Source: Camarhynchus parvulus
Lineage: Eukaryota; Chordata; Aves; Passeriformes; Thraupidae
DNA length: 64,000 nt
NCBI RefSeq assembly: GCF_901933205.1
Contig: NC_044600.1
Location: 1,798,001-1,862,000, forward strand
Direction of reading: 5' to 3'
This document shows positions 47,101 through 60,759 of the stretch, one piece after another (the first letter of the stretch is position 1; each line of letters begins with the position of its first letter). Below the pieces are notes generated by a model, which did not search any database, was not told the DNA's origin, and saw only the letters and a program-made list of their open reading frames with translations. The position numbers and the translations under genes are program-made.

Positions 47101-47733
47101 GTGATTGCTGCAGTGCTTCAGGAGACAGAATGCTGCTTCAAATCGAGCACAAATGTTCCCACTGACACCACTCAGAATAAATAACTCTGGTTAAATGTCA
47201 GGGAATTGTCACTTCTTGCATGGCTGGCTCCGCAGTGGGCTGGGCTTGCTGGGATGAGTAACCTGAGTGGGATACAATGAAGTGTTTCAGGGTTTCAGGT
47301 CTTTCTGCTCATCTTTGTCACTTGTTTCCTCTCTGTCAGCGTTTTTTGTGTTGTCTCAGATCACAGGAGTGCTGTCAGTGCCAGTTTGGGATCAACACCC
47401 ACTGCAGGCACTGAGCTGCAGTGGCACCAAATTCTGCTTTGGAATTGCCAAACTTAGGGCTGTGCCCAGAGTGTGGCAGTGGGAGCAGCTGATGTTTTGG
47501 GGTGTGGGATTGGCTTTGGGGCCTGGAGCTAGTTGGCTGGTCTGTGGGAGGTGGGTTGTGAGGTTTTTGGGGTGTTTTTATGAGAAAACAGTCACAGCCA
47601 CATCCCTGGGTGCTGCTGGGGTTCCTGGCCATGGCAGGGGTGGCTTTGGGGGACTTTGGTGGCGCCTTGGCAGCTGCTCTCCCACAGCTGGTAGAGCCAA
47701 GCCTGTTGTTTCTGACATTAGTAACTGAAGTGC
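41111..47733. other. Unique non-coding DNA
   Basis: No coding gene, RNA gene or transposon is recognised. Two TATA-box-like strings (tatataag at 44421-44428 and tatataagg at 46147-46155) stand alone without other promoter signs. Open frames over 41458-41826 and 47267-47728 (the latter in G/T-rich sequence) have no recognisable product. AT-rich low-complexity sequence occurs at 45150-45185. Confidence 0.45.
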
Positions 47734-48106
47734 TGTGGTGATGTTCTCAGGACCAGGGAAGAGACGAGGATCTGACTCCATGTTTCAGAAGGCTTGATTT
47801 ATTATTTCATGATATATATTAAAACTATACTAAAAAAATAGAAGAAAGGATTTCATCAGAAGGCTAGCTGAGAATAGGAAAAGAATGGAATGATAACAAG
47901 GGCTTGTGATTGACCACACAGTCTGATACAGCTGGACTGTGATTGGCCATTAATTAGAAACAACCACATGAGACCAATCACAGATGCACCTGTTGCATTC
48001 CACAGCAGCAGATAACCATTGTTTGCGTTTTGTTCCTGAGGCCTCTCAGCTTCTCAGGAGAAAAGAATCCTAAGGAAAGGATTTTTCATAAAACATGTCT
48101 GTGACA
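47734..48106 (-). mobile_element. Solo LTR, same songbird family (copy 3)
   Basis: Reverse-orientation 373-bp copy of the family at 10042 and 14586. On the minus strand it starts TGTCACAGACATG and ends in a CACCACA-like terminus. The 6-bp flanks are AAGTGC (47728-47733) and AAGTAC (48107-48112), a target-site duplication with one mismatch. The poly(A) signal is intact (TTTATT on plus, 47798-47803). It resembles copy 2 more than copy 1. No internal retroviral sequence adjoins it. Confidence 0.92.
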
Positions 48107-51100
48107 AAGTACAGCCAGGACAGAGCTGTTCTCACAAACAGCGAGAGGGGCGAGCAGCACTGACTGCACCCACACCTCTGTGCTGGCACTCCTGGGAGTT
48201 CTTGTTTGAGCTCTAATAAACAGATTACACCGAGTTTCACCTCACAAAGAATATTAAATCAGCTCATGGTGATCCGGACTACAGATTGGCTGGGGCTCTG
48301 TGCAATTCTCAGGGTTTTTAGTGAGGGTGACAGAGTGTCCAGGGTTGTTTTGTTTTTTGTTTGTTTTTGACACTTTGTCTATACCTGTCAGCGAATTTGC
48401 CTTCCAGCTTTACCTTTCTAGACATGTTAAAGGATTGTTTAAGAACTCTTTCTGAGTTGGAGCTCAGAATTGAGTATTTGCTGTAGAAAATGTCAAATTC
48501 AGGACCAGGTTTTAATTTCAGGTGGGTCAATGACCTGGAAATCTGTTTCTAGAAATTCATTGCTGAGCAGTGTTAGAAGTTCTGTAGGTGGGATGTTCTT
48601 CTGTGTGTGACATTATCCACCCCGAATCACAATTCAGGGTGCATTTTTCCCCCTTGTTCTTTTTCTTTTGGGCTTTTTATGATTTTTAGTCCCAGCCCTG
48701 AATTTCACTGAGAAACTGAGTTTGCTGAATTAGCAGTTTTTTTGGTTGTTATTTTTTTGGTTTTTTTTTTTGTTTTGTTATTTATTTTATGGAATGTAGG
48801 CAAATTGCAGCTGGGATGCAAATTTGTGCATCAATACTTTTTAAAAAATCTTTCTGTTAAAAAGAAAAGTTGTATTTGCCTCAAGAAAATCTTGAACTAA
48901 CTTAAATTCAGCACTTTGCTGTCTATTACGAAGTTGGGGGAAATCAAATTCAAATTTGTCATGTGCCAGACTGAAAATAGAGCTGAAGAGTTTAGGGGAG
49001 GGAGGAGGAACAGGAGGTTGTGGTGGACAGAGGTGCTGTGGGAAAAGCAGTCCCAAATGTATTGATTGTTCTGTACAGCTGCTTTAAAGGATTTTACAGC
49101 CCAAAATCAATAACAACTTTCATCTGTCTTAATGAATCAAAGTGACAACTAAAAGTTTTAAGAACTGGTGATTTTCGGCTTGAAATACCAAATATTAGTC
49201 TTCTGTGTTTGTACACTACAGAAAGCTTTTTAAAACAACAAAACCAAAGCCACCCTTTCTTTAACAGAAAATTCAGCTTAATCAGTTTTCTCTCATTGCC
49301 TTTGCCCAACTGAGCTTGGTGAATTTGGGAATGTTACTGCATTTACTGCTTGCTCATTTGTTCAGAGTAGAATTTTATCACTTGTTCATCTCTTGTGGGT
49401 TTTTGTGCATCAGTGTTTGGCTGGGCTTTAAACTGTTGACTTAGTATGTAGTAAATTGATACATTTTCTACTGGTTTGCAGTAATTAAACTGAATTAATT
49501 GAGCTGTTCTGTTGTTTGTAGTAAGTGCTATGGTGTATTAGTGCTTAATAGCTTTACCACTCCATTTTTGTGGTTCTACAGCTGTAGTTGGACTTTACAC
49601 AGGCAGTTAAAGTATTTATTCTAATTATTTTTATTTTAATAGCTAATATTTAAGCCATGCTTTTAGCTGAGTACAATTTCTTCTGCTGCCTGGCACTTGT
49701 TGATGATTGATAAATAGGAAGTAAATTATGTATATGCTTTGTCCATATGAAAACACTGCTGCCCATGCCACTGGTACTGATTGGCAGCTGGATTTAGGAT
49801 AGGAATTAAAACTCTTTCTTTTGTCCAGCCTGGACAATTTTCAGCCCACTTATAGGAGCTCAGTCCATTTATCTTGTGCCAGTCTACAAATTTGGCTACA
49901 GGGATGCTATAGGTAATTCTGTCAGAAGTCTTTCTATTATTATCATTAAAATGATAGAACAATATGCTTAATTGTTTAATAAAAATGAGAGTTTGATGAT
50001 AAACTCTTAAAATTTTAGAACAGTTATTTTAATCCAGGCAAGCAGCAACAGTTTCTATGTAGAAAGCCTGACTTTCTTAGAAAAGAAAGGTTTTATAGTG
50101 TAATTATGTCTTTGTAAAGGGGAAAAAGTCTTTGAAGTATCTGTGGGAATCAATCTCCATAAAAATTTAATGTCACCTTGATGTTTTAATTGTGTGGGAT
50201 CAAATGCAAAAAGGCAGAATGCCTGGTAGCTCAACAAGTTCTGATGTATCTCTTCCTGTAATATTGAACTTCTCAGAGCCATTTATCAAGTTTGAGAAGA
50301 AAAGGAAACATTAAATGTTAAATATTTCTTGGGATCCAGCTGTGGTTTGTCAGCTCTTTCTGAGCCCTTTAATTGAACATGGAAAATAAGCAGTGGGGCA
50401 CTTTTTGCAGCCACTAAACAGGGAGAGATGGGGCTATGGTTTTATGCCAAGGTATTTTCCAGATTTGGAGTAAGAACTGGGACAGCAGGAGACTTCATGA
50501 CCAGTGGTTTTCCATCTTTCCCTTCTGAACTCGGGGAGTTACAGCTAGGGAGGGATTTTTAGCCCAGAAAACCCAGAGGGAATTTTTTTTCCTGAAATGT
50601 GCAAGTGCAGTGGAGTCGGTCTAATGTGTGTGAGAAGCATCTGATGGCAAACTGTGTGAAATTTCTCCTGGCAAAATATCAATTCCTTGCTCAGGAAGTG
50701 ATTGGGAATCAACAGGGATGCAGGAAGATGTTTAATCAGAGAACACGGTGAAAATCTGTCTAGGAAATAAGATTTCCTGTGTATTTAATTATTTTCCAGC
50801 CCACTGACTTGGGGGCTGGGAGTAAAGTATGTTTTTCTTGTGTAAGACCATTCACAAGAATAAAAATAACTGTACAAGTGTGACTATTCCATAGTTTTCT
50901 TTCCCACTTACTGTATTAAATATGCTAGAAGCAATGTCTGAAATGTTTATCTGGGGATTTTAATAATTTACTATAATTTATTATTTTAGAAACTGTGATT
51001 TAACATTGTCATGTTGTGAATGAAAGTGCAGTTTTAAAGATAAATCACTAAATGGAGATTTTGGAGGTTTTATGCTCTAAAATTTTCTCCCCCAATTCTA

Positions 51101-51500
51101 TTACTGCAACATAATGCGAAAACTCAGTAGATCAGAAACCATATTGCTTTTGATTTGTTGGTTGGGTTTTTTTCCCCTAACATACCCTAGTGAAAATAAA
51201 TCTCACTGCCCTGCAGACTGGCAAATACAAACTGTTCTGAAGAAGGATCTTTACACATCAAATATTTTATGTGCCTACCAGCATGGTCAAATCTTTTTAA
51301 AAGTGTGAAGCACAATCAGAGCTCAGGTTTTAAAGTATAATCCTTTCTGATTAGGGAGATGGAATGCCCATTGTCCAATGCTGATGGAGTGGAAAGAACA
51401 CATTTCAAACCCCATAAAAGCCACCTGAATGCAGAGACTCCCTCAGCAGATCCTAAATCTGAGTCCATGGGGATGAATTCCTGGTTTCAGGAGCTCATCC
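48107..51500. other. Unique AT-rich non-coding DNA, T/G-leaning plus strand
   Basis: T-rich homopolymer runs lie at 48340-48366 and 48740-48790. No coding, RNA or transposon feature is recognised. Confidence 0.5.
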
Positions 51501-51669
51501 TGTGCATTCCAGAGCAAGGCTGGACCTGCAGCCTTGTCCTAGAGTCCAAATTAAATATCTCAGCCACATCCACAGGTGTGGTCATTCTGCACACCCCAGA
51601 GCAAGGCTGGACCTGCAGCAATGTCCCACAGAATCCATTCAATTAAATGTCACAGCCACATCCACAGGT
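51501..51669 (+). repeat. Two-copy tandem duplication (~85-90 bp period)
   Basis: Copy 1 (about 51501-51580) and copy 2 (about 51588-51669) share ccagagcaaggctggacctg near their start and cagccacatccacaggtg at their end, with a diverged middle (ccttgtcctagag against caatgtcccacag). It is a local duplication that has accumulated substitutions and small indels. Confidence 0.9.
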
Positions 51670-53429
51670 GGGCTGCTCTTGTACAACCTGTATTTCTGTA
51701 TTTTATAAATAGTGACTTTTTTTTCATTGATAAATGATTTTCATGTTCTCATCAGAATTTCTCTGAATGAAGCCTTTGTTCTGAAAGGTGGCAGGAGGAG
51801 GCACACCCAGGTCTTACACAAGGGAATTTACAATATGTGAATTTCCCTGTCTCAAGGAAAACCCTCTGTAGGAATGGGGTCTTTATCTGCCCAATGATTA
51901 TGAGTATTTTGTGACATCATGCAGTGTTGTTTCCCCAAAGATATTTTATATTTGGTCCATGCCCATTCTGAGTATGGGATATCTCTGTAGTTTGATGCAG
52001 GAAGTGTGATAAAAATCAGGTTGTACTCTGCTTTGTGGAAAGATAAATGCAAAACCAGGGCTGAGCTTTGGACATTAATACATTATAAATACAAATTGCA
52101 AGTGAATAGATTTAATTATTTTCTTCTTTCTTCTAAGTGACCATCCAGCAAATCAAACATGGGGAGTTTGCTCTTTTGTGTGGCTTCTCAATTGGCTCTG
52201 TGAGAGAAAATGAATATGAAGAGAAGTTAAACGTGCCTTGGTGTGTTCTGCCTTTGAATGCATTGAAATATTAGTGCATTGAAGGAGATTACAACATGAA
52301 CTCAATTACCACATTGTACGTCCACTGCAATTTTTCTCAATTTAGAGGCTGCTTATTCTATTAAAAGAGAGGACTTGAACTAATGGTGATTGGTGATCTG
52401 CCCTACTGACTTTTTTTTTTTCCTGATTTAAATCAAGTTTCGTTGTGCCATTGAGGATATCATTTAATATCTATCAGTCCATTTATCCAATTTAGAAACA
52501 GAAAAGGTCCTGGAATGCACATTTTCAATAGCACAGAGCAAGCTGAGGGTGTAGAAATGCAAATAAGGGCTGGAAACATCCTCAATTCAGATGTTCCTAG
52601 GAGCCATCCTGGGTGCTGGAGCCCAGCTCTCTGTCCTGGCAGGCTGTCAGGGCAGTCCCTGCTGTGATTTTGGCATGTCCAGATTAATGAGCTGTGCAAA
52701 GAGGTCCCAGCCATGGCTTGGCAGGCAGAGGTTCCAGAGAGTGCCTGGAAATGAGGCCACGTGGGCTCTGCCAGTGTGCCAAACCCCACTTGGGTTCTGC
52801 AACATCAGCTCCATGCTAAGCCACTGGAAAATGTTTAATCTCTCTTCCCATCCCTGGTGCTTTTAGGGTTTTAAGCATTAGAGCATCTTTAATTACCATT
52901 ATTGAAGGTCTTCCAGCTTTGAAAATTGGGAGTACATGCCAGCAGAGACCCCACCATGGTAATTGGCATGTTGTGGCAATGCCTGCACAGCGTTGTTCCT
53001 ATTTCAGCCTGCTGCAGAAAAGATTGTTTGCTGATTTTCCCAGACGTATAAAATTAATTCAGTCTAGGCTCTATCGAGTAATTTTTGTTTATGAAAATGA
53101 AATTGCAACTTTTCAAACTGTGAGTTATTAAAGTCTGCTTTGCTCAGAAAGATTCTGAGATCCAGAGCAGCTCCCTTTGCCTTTATTTCCTTCACACAGA
53201 GCAGTGTAGTGGTCACAGTTTAGTTTTCTGTGCTATGATGGGAGAGCATAAATCCCTAAATTTTCTTGGCACAGCTGTGCCACCAGCCTTGCTGTTCTGG
53301 ACACTTGGCTTAGCTGCTGACTTTTGTCCTGTGGGTTTTCCGGTTCCAGGGTACTTTATAATGTTTATCCCATGTGAGATGCTGGGATGACCCTGTTCCC
53401 TTGAATGATGTGCAGGATCTTTGCTTTCT
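51670..53429. other. Unique non-coding DNA
   Basis: No recognisable features. A GC-richer patch at 52580-52800 has open frames on both strands without splice or start context. Confidence 0.5.
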
Positions 53430-53650
53430 TTCCAAAAGCAGTGAATAATGCACAGGCTTCATCAATTATCTCCTCAAAGTTTGTCATTGATGCATTTTAA
53501 TATCTCATAATTTGCCCAGTGCATTCAGGAGCAAGACAAATATGTTGACAAGGACTATAAATGACTTTGGTATTGACCATCAGTCATTTTAATTAGCAAA
53601 TCTCTGAGTACACTGGAATCAATTTGATCAATTAGAAATTAATAGAGGTT
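53430..53650. promoter_or_regulatory. Weak candidate conserved non-coding block
   Basis: AT-rich, repeat-free sequence with several homeodomain-type cores (gtcattttaattagcaaatc at ~53581-53600, tcaattat, caattagaaattaat). It is called only from texture and motif density, with nothing to prove conservation. Confidence 0.15.
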
Positions 53651-56600
53651 CCTCGTCAGGGTATGATATTGGTTTTGAAATGCTGAAATTGGCAGTATTA
53701 CCAGATGCTAAAGACAAAAAAATAATTGGAGCAGCTGGAGTTGAAATGGGATATTGTTAAATGTGCTCCTGGTTTACAGGTTCTCTTTTACAGAAGTGCT
53801 CTTTGAAGTGAGGTGGCAATGAAATTGGATTTGGCTTGATCATTTCTTTCTGCTGAATAATTACACCCTTAATTTTCATGACTAAAAGCTGGTAATCCAG
53901 GACATAATGAATGAAACTTTAATTCACTAATTGTAAGCTGATCACTCGCTGATGTAATTAATAACTGAGCCGAGTTGCTGGAGGCTGCTGCGATGGCAGC
54001 ACGGGCTCTGTGCTGCCAGGAGTGACAAAGAGCAGGAGTGGTGGCAGAGGCTGTCCCCGAGGGACAGGACCTCTCCTGGGGGATCATTCCGTGTCCAGTG
54101 CTTTTGGTCTTTTGTCTTTTTTCTGAGAAAACAAAGAGCATTAAAAAGAACCAATATAATAAATGTAAATATAAGCCAATGAAGATCTCTCTACTAAGCA
54201 AAAACCCAAACCAAATGATTAACAACCCCCTCTTCCCAAACCCCAAAAACCCCAACCAAAGGGGAAAGCAAAGCAAAACAAACAATTCAGAAATAGTTTG
54301 GGTTCAGACTTGTGAGTGAAGGTGGGAGCTCTCCATTGCAGTTTGAGTGGTTCATTTACACCTTGTAGGATGCTTTATGTGGAGGTGTAAAACAGGAGAT
54401 TTTTTTCTGAGCTCACTCTTCCTAATGATTACTCCCCTCTAGTTCCATTTATTTCAACATGGATAAGATGAAGATTAAAGGGTGGCAGAATAGTTTGCTC
54501 CTAAGTGTGCTTTACCAGTTGATTTTCACTTCCTGCATGGGGAGATTTTAAGATAAATGCCTTTCCATGACTGGAAAAGGAGAAGTTTCTGGGTGCTGGA
54601 TTGAAGTGCAATTTTTGTGAGCATCTCTGTTAAAAATATAGTTGATTTACATCTGGTTTGGGTTTTCTTTTTTATTTTTTTTTAATTTTTGTGGAGTGTT
54701 AGAGCCTGGTGTTCATTGCTGTCATTTTCTGCTGCCTGGTGAGGCAGGAGTGCTGCTGTCATTAGTGCACTTTCTGTGACATTTCTGTCAGCACTTTCTT
54801 TCACCCAGGTATTCTCCTCTTCTCTAGCAAAGAAGGATCTTTTTAACTTTTAACTCTGCTTATGACTCTCTCTTACACACTTTTAATTTGCTGCTAAGAA
54901 TAACAGCTGGCTTGAAGTGCATCACCTCGTGCTAGAAAAGTGTGACAGCAGTTAAATTTTCTGGGATCACCTCTAACTAACTAACATTTCTTAAATTTAC
55001 ACTGTTCCAGGCATTCATTAGTAATTTACAATTCAGGAATAATGTGAGATAATGCCAGTTCAGTAACTTCAATTAGGCTCAGCCCAGGCTTTTGAATTCT
55101 TCTGGAATATTTTGTGATTTCATGAAACAGAGAGAAGGAGAGAAAGGAGCATCCTTCCATTTCGAGTCTCAGAAATATTTATGATTGGAAACGGAGTGTG
55201 TGAGCATTGGGCAGCCACTGCTTTGTGCAAGTCAAGGAGGAAGAGCTGGATAATTTCTTGAGTTGTTAAAAACAGCACACAAATCAAATTTCAGAGTTAC
55301 CCTTTCCTATCTTTTTCCTCCCTGCTGCAGGTCACTCCTGTTCAGCTTTCCTTTTTTTGTCTGTGAGAGAGTTTATCTTGATGGGAGTTTCTACCAAGTG
55401 ACTTTTTCCCTCCTGAAACTCTCCATTCCTGTCCTATGTAGTTCTTCTAATGGAAATAAATTCCTGAGGACTGTAGGCTGGCTCAGTAGAAGGCAGGCCT
55501 ACAGGAAGGACCAGCTTTGTAATGAGGAGGGAGTTCACAGTCATTTATATCGAGATCGCCACAATGATGACCAGGAGGAAGAGTTTCCATTTAAATGAAA
55601 ATATATGAGTAGATTATTTTCTTCAAATACTCTGTTTCTGCATATTTTGATGCCCAAATATTGTGATTTTTCTGCCTTTATCTAGGCTGATATATTTGCT
55701 GATATTGACCATCAAATTTTCCGAGGAAATGCCCTTTTTTCTTTGTTGAAAAATGGAGCACTCGGGATATTGTTATGAAAAATCCTGATCTGAGAATAAT
55801 TGTGTCTGCAGGCTCTGCCAGCCTTTGCTGCAGTTGTATTCATCCATATCTGCATTCTGCAGACCCCTCATTCCCTGGGGCAGGAGCAGTTTGTGCTGGG
55901 AGCTCAGAGACCACTGGAGTGGGAAAGGGAGCAGGGACAGAATGCAATGGTTTTAACTTGGATGTCTTAAATTTGCCATGTTCAAAACCTTCCCAGAATT
56001 TGGAGTCTCAGCAGAGAAGTTGTGCCATGAACTTTGCAGAGTGGAATCGAATGGGGAGGTTCCCTGGTTGGTTTATTTCAGGATTCAGAGGCACAGGTGT
56101 GGTTGTGTCGCTTGGATTGTCACTGCAGATCAGCCTCGTGTTTGGTTCAAATTCCTGCATTACTGAGCAAACTCACATCCTGCAAACACCTCAGGTTCTG
56201 CTAGGAGTCAAAGGAAATCAAGGGAAGGTTTTCATATGTTGTGTTGCAGTTTGATTTCAACAACCAAAGTAATGGAAACTGTAAAACCAGCAGGTTTTTA
56301 ATTCTCAGCAGAGTTCAGTGCTGAGAAGCTCACAGAGGTGCGTGGTGCTGGGGTAAGGGAGGGGCACAGAAGTCAGGGAAAAAGGTGAAATGCTTAATTA
56401 CACCCGTCAGTTTATAAAATATAATGGCAAAACCTGCTGCAGGTAGAACCAGATTCTGCTTTTTAAAAAGTAATTTAAGGGAGGCATCAAACCATAAACC
56501 TACAGAGAATAACAAGTGATGTTACTCCCCTGGAGCGCCAGCACAGAACACACACCCTCCAGGTATTTACTTATTATCATCAAACCCCATGGGCTGGAAG

Positions 56601-59600
56601 CAGCAGATTCAAAGCAAACTACTTAGGAGTTTTACAGGCAGCAGCAGGGCACAGTAAAGGAAATTTCCTTGAGATTTGTATGTTCTGTGCACTCTTGCAG
56701 AGCCACAATTGGAGCATTTTTTAACTTGACTTCATTGCAAACAGTGTTGAGGAATAATAATGAAATTTACCTGCCTAGACAGTCTATTTGCTTATATTTC
56801 ACCTAATGGTAATGAAAAATGAGTGCTATTTTCCTTGCTTGTCAAGCCTGAGTTGTTTAACCCTGATGAATGCAGAGATGAGAACGTCAGTGATATTTTT
56901 ACAGCTGGTGACACAGACTCGTGGAACTTCTAATTTACTGTGCAACTCCTGGACAAATGTGGCGAGGGGCAGCTTGTCTTCAAGATAAAAATTGTCTTTT
57001 TTCTGCAAGAGCTCCTTGCACAGTGTATCTCCCAGGCAATCCTGGGGCTGTTGAAGCTAGCAGGAGTTTTGGAGCAGTTTGAGGTGTGCATTGACCCTGA
57101 TTGCAAACAGGACAAGGAGTCCTCCCCTCATTAAAGGGCTGAGCCCCTCCCTGAGGAGGGATCTGGCTGGAAACGAGCGGTGCTGGGAAGTGTCTGGTGG
57201 AGCTTGAGACATGGGTGGCTTTAAAACACATTCACAGCTCCTTGCCTGAACTCACTTTGAGCTAAAAATGTGTTTATGTGGTGGTTTCCCAAATGGTTCT
57301 CCAGTGGGATGTGCAGGAAGGGTGAAAGTGAGCCAGAGCAGATGCAATCCACTGCTTTTTAATCATTAAATTGGACTGCAACACTTCCTCACTCTTTTTT
57401 TTCCCCAATCAGCAAGAAAAATGTGCTTATTGAACATATCCTGAGACACATCTCCACCAATGTTCACAGTTTAAAAATAAATGTGATGGAAGTGTCACAA
57501 TTGGCATTTCTGCTAAGGATGGAGGGGGGCAAAAGTTTGGCTCTTTGGGCATGAAGTGTATTAATAGTCCTGGATGCAAAATTTAGCTCTGTTTCTGGTT
57601 AAATTGTCTTCTTTTTACTATCAACCAAAGATAAACCGTCTACAAGTGCAAACTACAAACTTGTTCACCTGCAATTATGACCTTCTCAGGCTATTTTTTG
57701 AGTGGGGAATATAATAATAGTGCTTAGAAAGCAATAAAACTTGTCTGTTTGCAAGTCTCCTATTTAAAGAATACCTGAGAAACCTGAAGGATAAGGAATA
57801 ACAACATCCTGTCTTAGGGAGCTTTTTGAGAGATTGACAGATACAGAGATAAAAGGGATTGGAAGTAAGAAAAATAAAAACTGCAAAGGATTAAAGTAAT
57901 AATGTGGATTTAGGAATCAAAATGCCGCTAAATTACATGATAAGGGAATGAGGGTTTTGGCAGCAAGTTCAATATAACAAAAACAATAGATGTTGACAGG
58001 AAAAGGAAGGGAGGAAGGATAAAAGCAGGAAATAAGTTGTGTTAAGATGAGGAGAAGGAGGAATTCCGAGATCCATTCACAAATAAAAGCACCGATACTT
58101 ACAGAGCTGCTGTTATTTGCACTCAGGTAGTTTTGTGTCTTGAATAAGATTTTATTGGGTTTTTTCCTGTCCATTAAATAGAAGTAGCCTTAAATAAAAT
58201 ATCTACGCCCCCCTCATTGTGCAAATGAGAACGTTGACAGTCTAGAAGGCAGCAGAGAGAGAATTAAACCTTGCTGGGAATCAAACCTTGCTGGGTTTTC
58301 TTCTTCAGTTGTGCTGCAGATGGGATGGACCAAACTTCATTGCTCTGAATTTTCTGTTTCTTCTGGTAGAGACTGCTGAGTTCCTTAGCACAGATTGATG
58401 TCACAGCTGCGGCACAGAGTGGTAAAATATTTTTAATATGTGATTAAATTGGTAGGTTTTTAAAAATCTGTGTATCTCTAGAGCTGACCCTATCCATTAA
58501 AATTGTTTCATTGCCAAAGTATAGTGACTGAGTTTATATAAAATGTGGGGATCTCTGGAATTCTGTCCTTTAAATGTTTCTAGAGTCTATTTCCATGATA
58601 ATTTCTAGATGTTCCTGGATGTAGCTGCTCAGGGAGCTCTCACAGGAGACTGAGGCTTCAATGATGTGACTTTTTAAAAGAAAACAGCTGCCTTACAAAG
58701 GACAGTGAGGGAAAAAAGTGTTAATAACTTGGTGTTTTCCACATGCATGTCAAAATGACAGTGCACTTTAGACATAAATGTTGAGAGAAGAACTAGAAAA
58801 ACAAAAACTAAGTGTTTCTTTGTTCAAAGCATAGAATTAAAATGAGGTTTTGCCAGGAGGAGATGAAGAAAATGCATTGGTAATATTGCAGCTTCACACA
58901 AAAATGTGGGGTTTGGCTGGTTTGTAGAGGTGTTACCTGAAATGAACGGCTCAGTCTGGGTGTGTGATTAATGTTCATTTAATCAGTATTATTTTTATTA
59001 ACATTTCCATTCATGTAAAAAATTGTGTTCTTTGTGGACGAAAAGGAACATGCAATCTATTTTCACCAATCAAAATACCTTGGAGGAGGAAACTAAGACT
59101 TAAGAAAGCAAGAGAGAAATGGTTGGAGCTTTGGGAAGTCAATTCTTGGGTGTCCTGTCAGAGCTGCCAGCAGGGCCCTGGCACTTCAGTATTTTGTGCT
59201 GTTTCTTCCCCATGCAGGCAGAGAGGAAGTCAGTTCAGAGAAGATTATTCCTAATTTCACAGAGATATAACATTTCAGAGTGGGGCATGGGGATTTGCCC
59301 ATGTGACACCCATTAATGCTAATGGCACTCCTGCAGCTAAATCACCCTTCACTTTTCTGGCAAGGGGGTCCTGGAGAGTTTGCACAGAGCCTGAGGTGTC
59401 TGTCACACAGCTGGGCTGGAGATGCTGCTCCTGGGAGTGCAATTGGCACAGCGGGACAGAGGAACCCTTCGCTACACTGACAATTTTGGGTTTTTTTGAG
59501 TATAAAGACACTTTTCAATCTACTTGAAGGCTGCAATTTTTCTACTGCTTTTTTGGTAATTAGTGCTTTGAGCATGTTAATTATTTGGAGCAGTCCTGCT

Positions 59601-60759
59601 GTTGTTCTTTGTGTCAGCAAGAGGCAGAAGCAGCACCTCTGTGGTGGGTGTGATTCTGAGGAGAGCTGGGTGGTTAAACAGCGTTTTCCTCTCATCCTGA
59701 TTGTGCTGTGGTGTTATTATTGTGTGAAGAAGGAGTTGGTGTCTTGCCTTTGCTGTAAAGGCATTGGGGGAGTGAATTATGTAACTGCTGGGAGAAAAAT
59801 GGGAGGGGAGCTTTGGGCTCTGCTCAACCAGCATCCGTGACTGACTCCTTCTGTCGATCACAAAATGGGTAAGAAAGTTCATTTCATGAATTACTCCCAG
59901 AAAACTTAAACTATTGAGTGCTTTAGTGTAAAAATAGAGATATTGAAATTACAAATTTCAGTGTAATAAAACCTCTTTCCTTGGGAGATAGTTCATTACA
60001 AAAAGCAGATGAAAGTAGTTCTTTAACATCTCATTAGAATTCTCCCTATTCATGCTAAGTCTGAATATCCAGAGTAATTACTTTAAATGCCTCTTTCTTT
60101 TTATTCCCTTTTATTTTATTGTTACTTTATTGCTGTCACTTTATTACTATTATTCATTTTTACTATACTTTATTATTCAAAATTACACTTACAAAGGAGT
60201 TCTCTGATTTTTAGGAACCGAGATTTTCTTTTCCTCTCTGAACAGAGCGAGCTGGAGATGGAAAATTAGAGAGAATGAATAAATAGACAATTAGAACAAT
60301 AAATAAGTTCCACAGGTTTTGTAAGCTGGATCAAAGCCAAGATTCCAGTGGTTCTATTCATCCTTGGCTGAGCAAGCTGCACGAGGAGAGCCCATGCTGA
60401 GAACAGCAGCAGATCAGCAGAAGCTGTAATGCAGCAGCACAGCTAATTAGAATTCCTGCAGGCTTTATCAACAGGTCTGCAAAACACAACAATTAAGTTT
60501 TGACTGTGAAAACGTGACCCTGATGTTTCTGAGATGAGAAAAACCAGCTCAAAATTACCCGGTTGAAAATTATCACTTAAAAATATATATATTTTAAAAT
60601 ATAGTTGTATGTAGAATGCATTTGCTGCTACAGTGATTTTTGTAGTTACTGCAGTCAAAGTTAGCAGTAATTTAATTTCTCAATAAATGGTTCAATATGG
60701 ACATTTCTGCAGGCGGATGTTCACTTGGTGCTTGTTTGGTAGATAAATACTTGATCTTT
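53651..60759. other. Unique non-coding DNA
   Basis: No gene, RNA or transposon is recognised. A C-rich run at 54226-54253 is listed separately. The 159-codon plus frame at 55775-56254 has a genuine ATG but no recognisable domain. AT-rich low-complexity sequence occurs near 60080-60180 and 60580-60610. Confidence 0.45.
54226..54253 (-). other. G-quadruplex motif on the minus strand
   Basis: C-tracts CCCCC, CCC, CCCC and CCCC are separated by 4, 3 and 5 bases, which meets the canonical four-tract pattern on the minus strand. The complementary strand could form an i-motif. Inferred from pattern only. Confidence 0.65.

Noticed and set aside
47267..47728. 153-codon plus frame just upstream of a solo LTR
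   Set aside because: Lies in G/T-rich DNA where stops are rare; other frames are also open and nothing is recognisable.
55775..56254. 159-codon plus frame with a genuine ATG
   Set aside because: Length is within chance for the window, composition unremarkable, no signal peptide or domain, no splice or promoter context.
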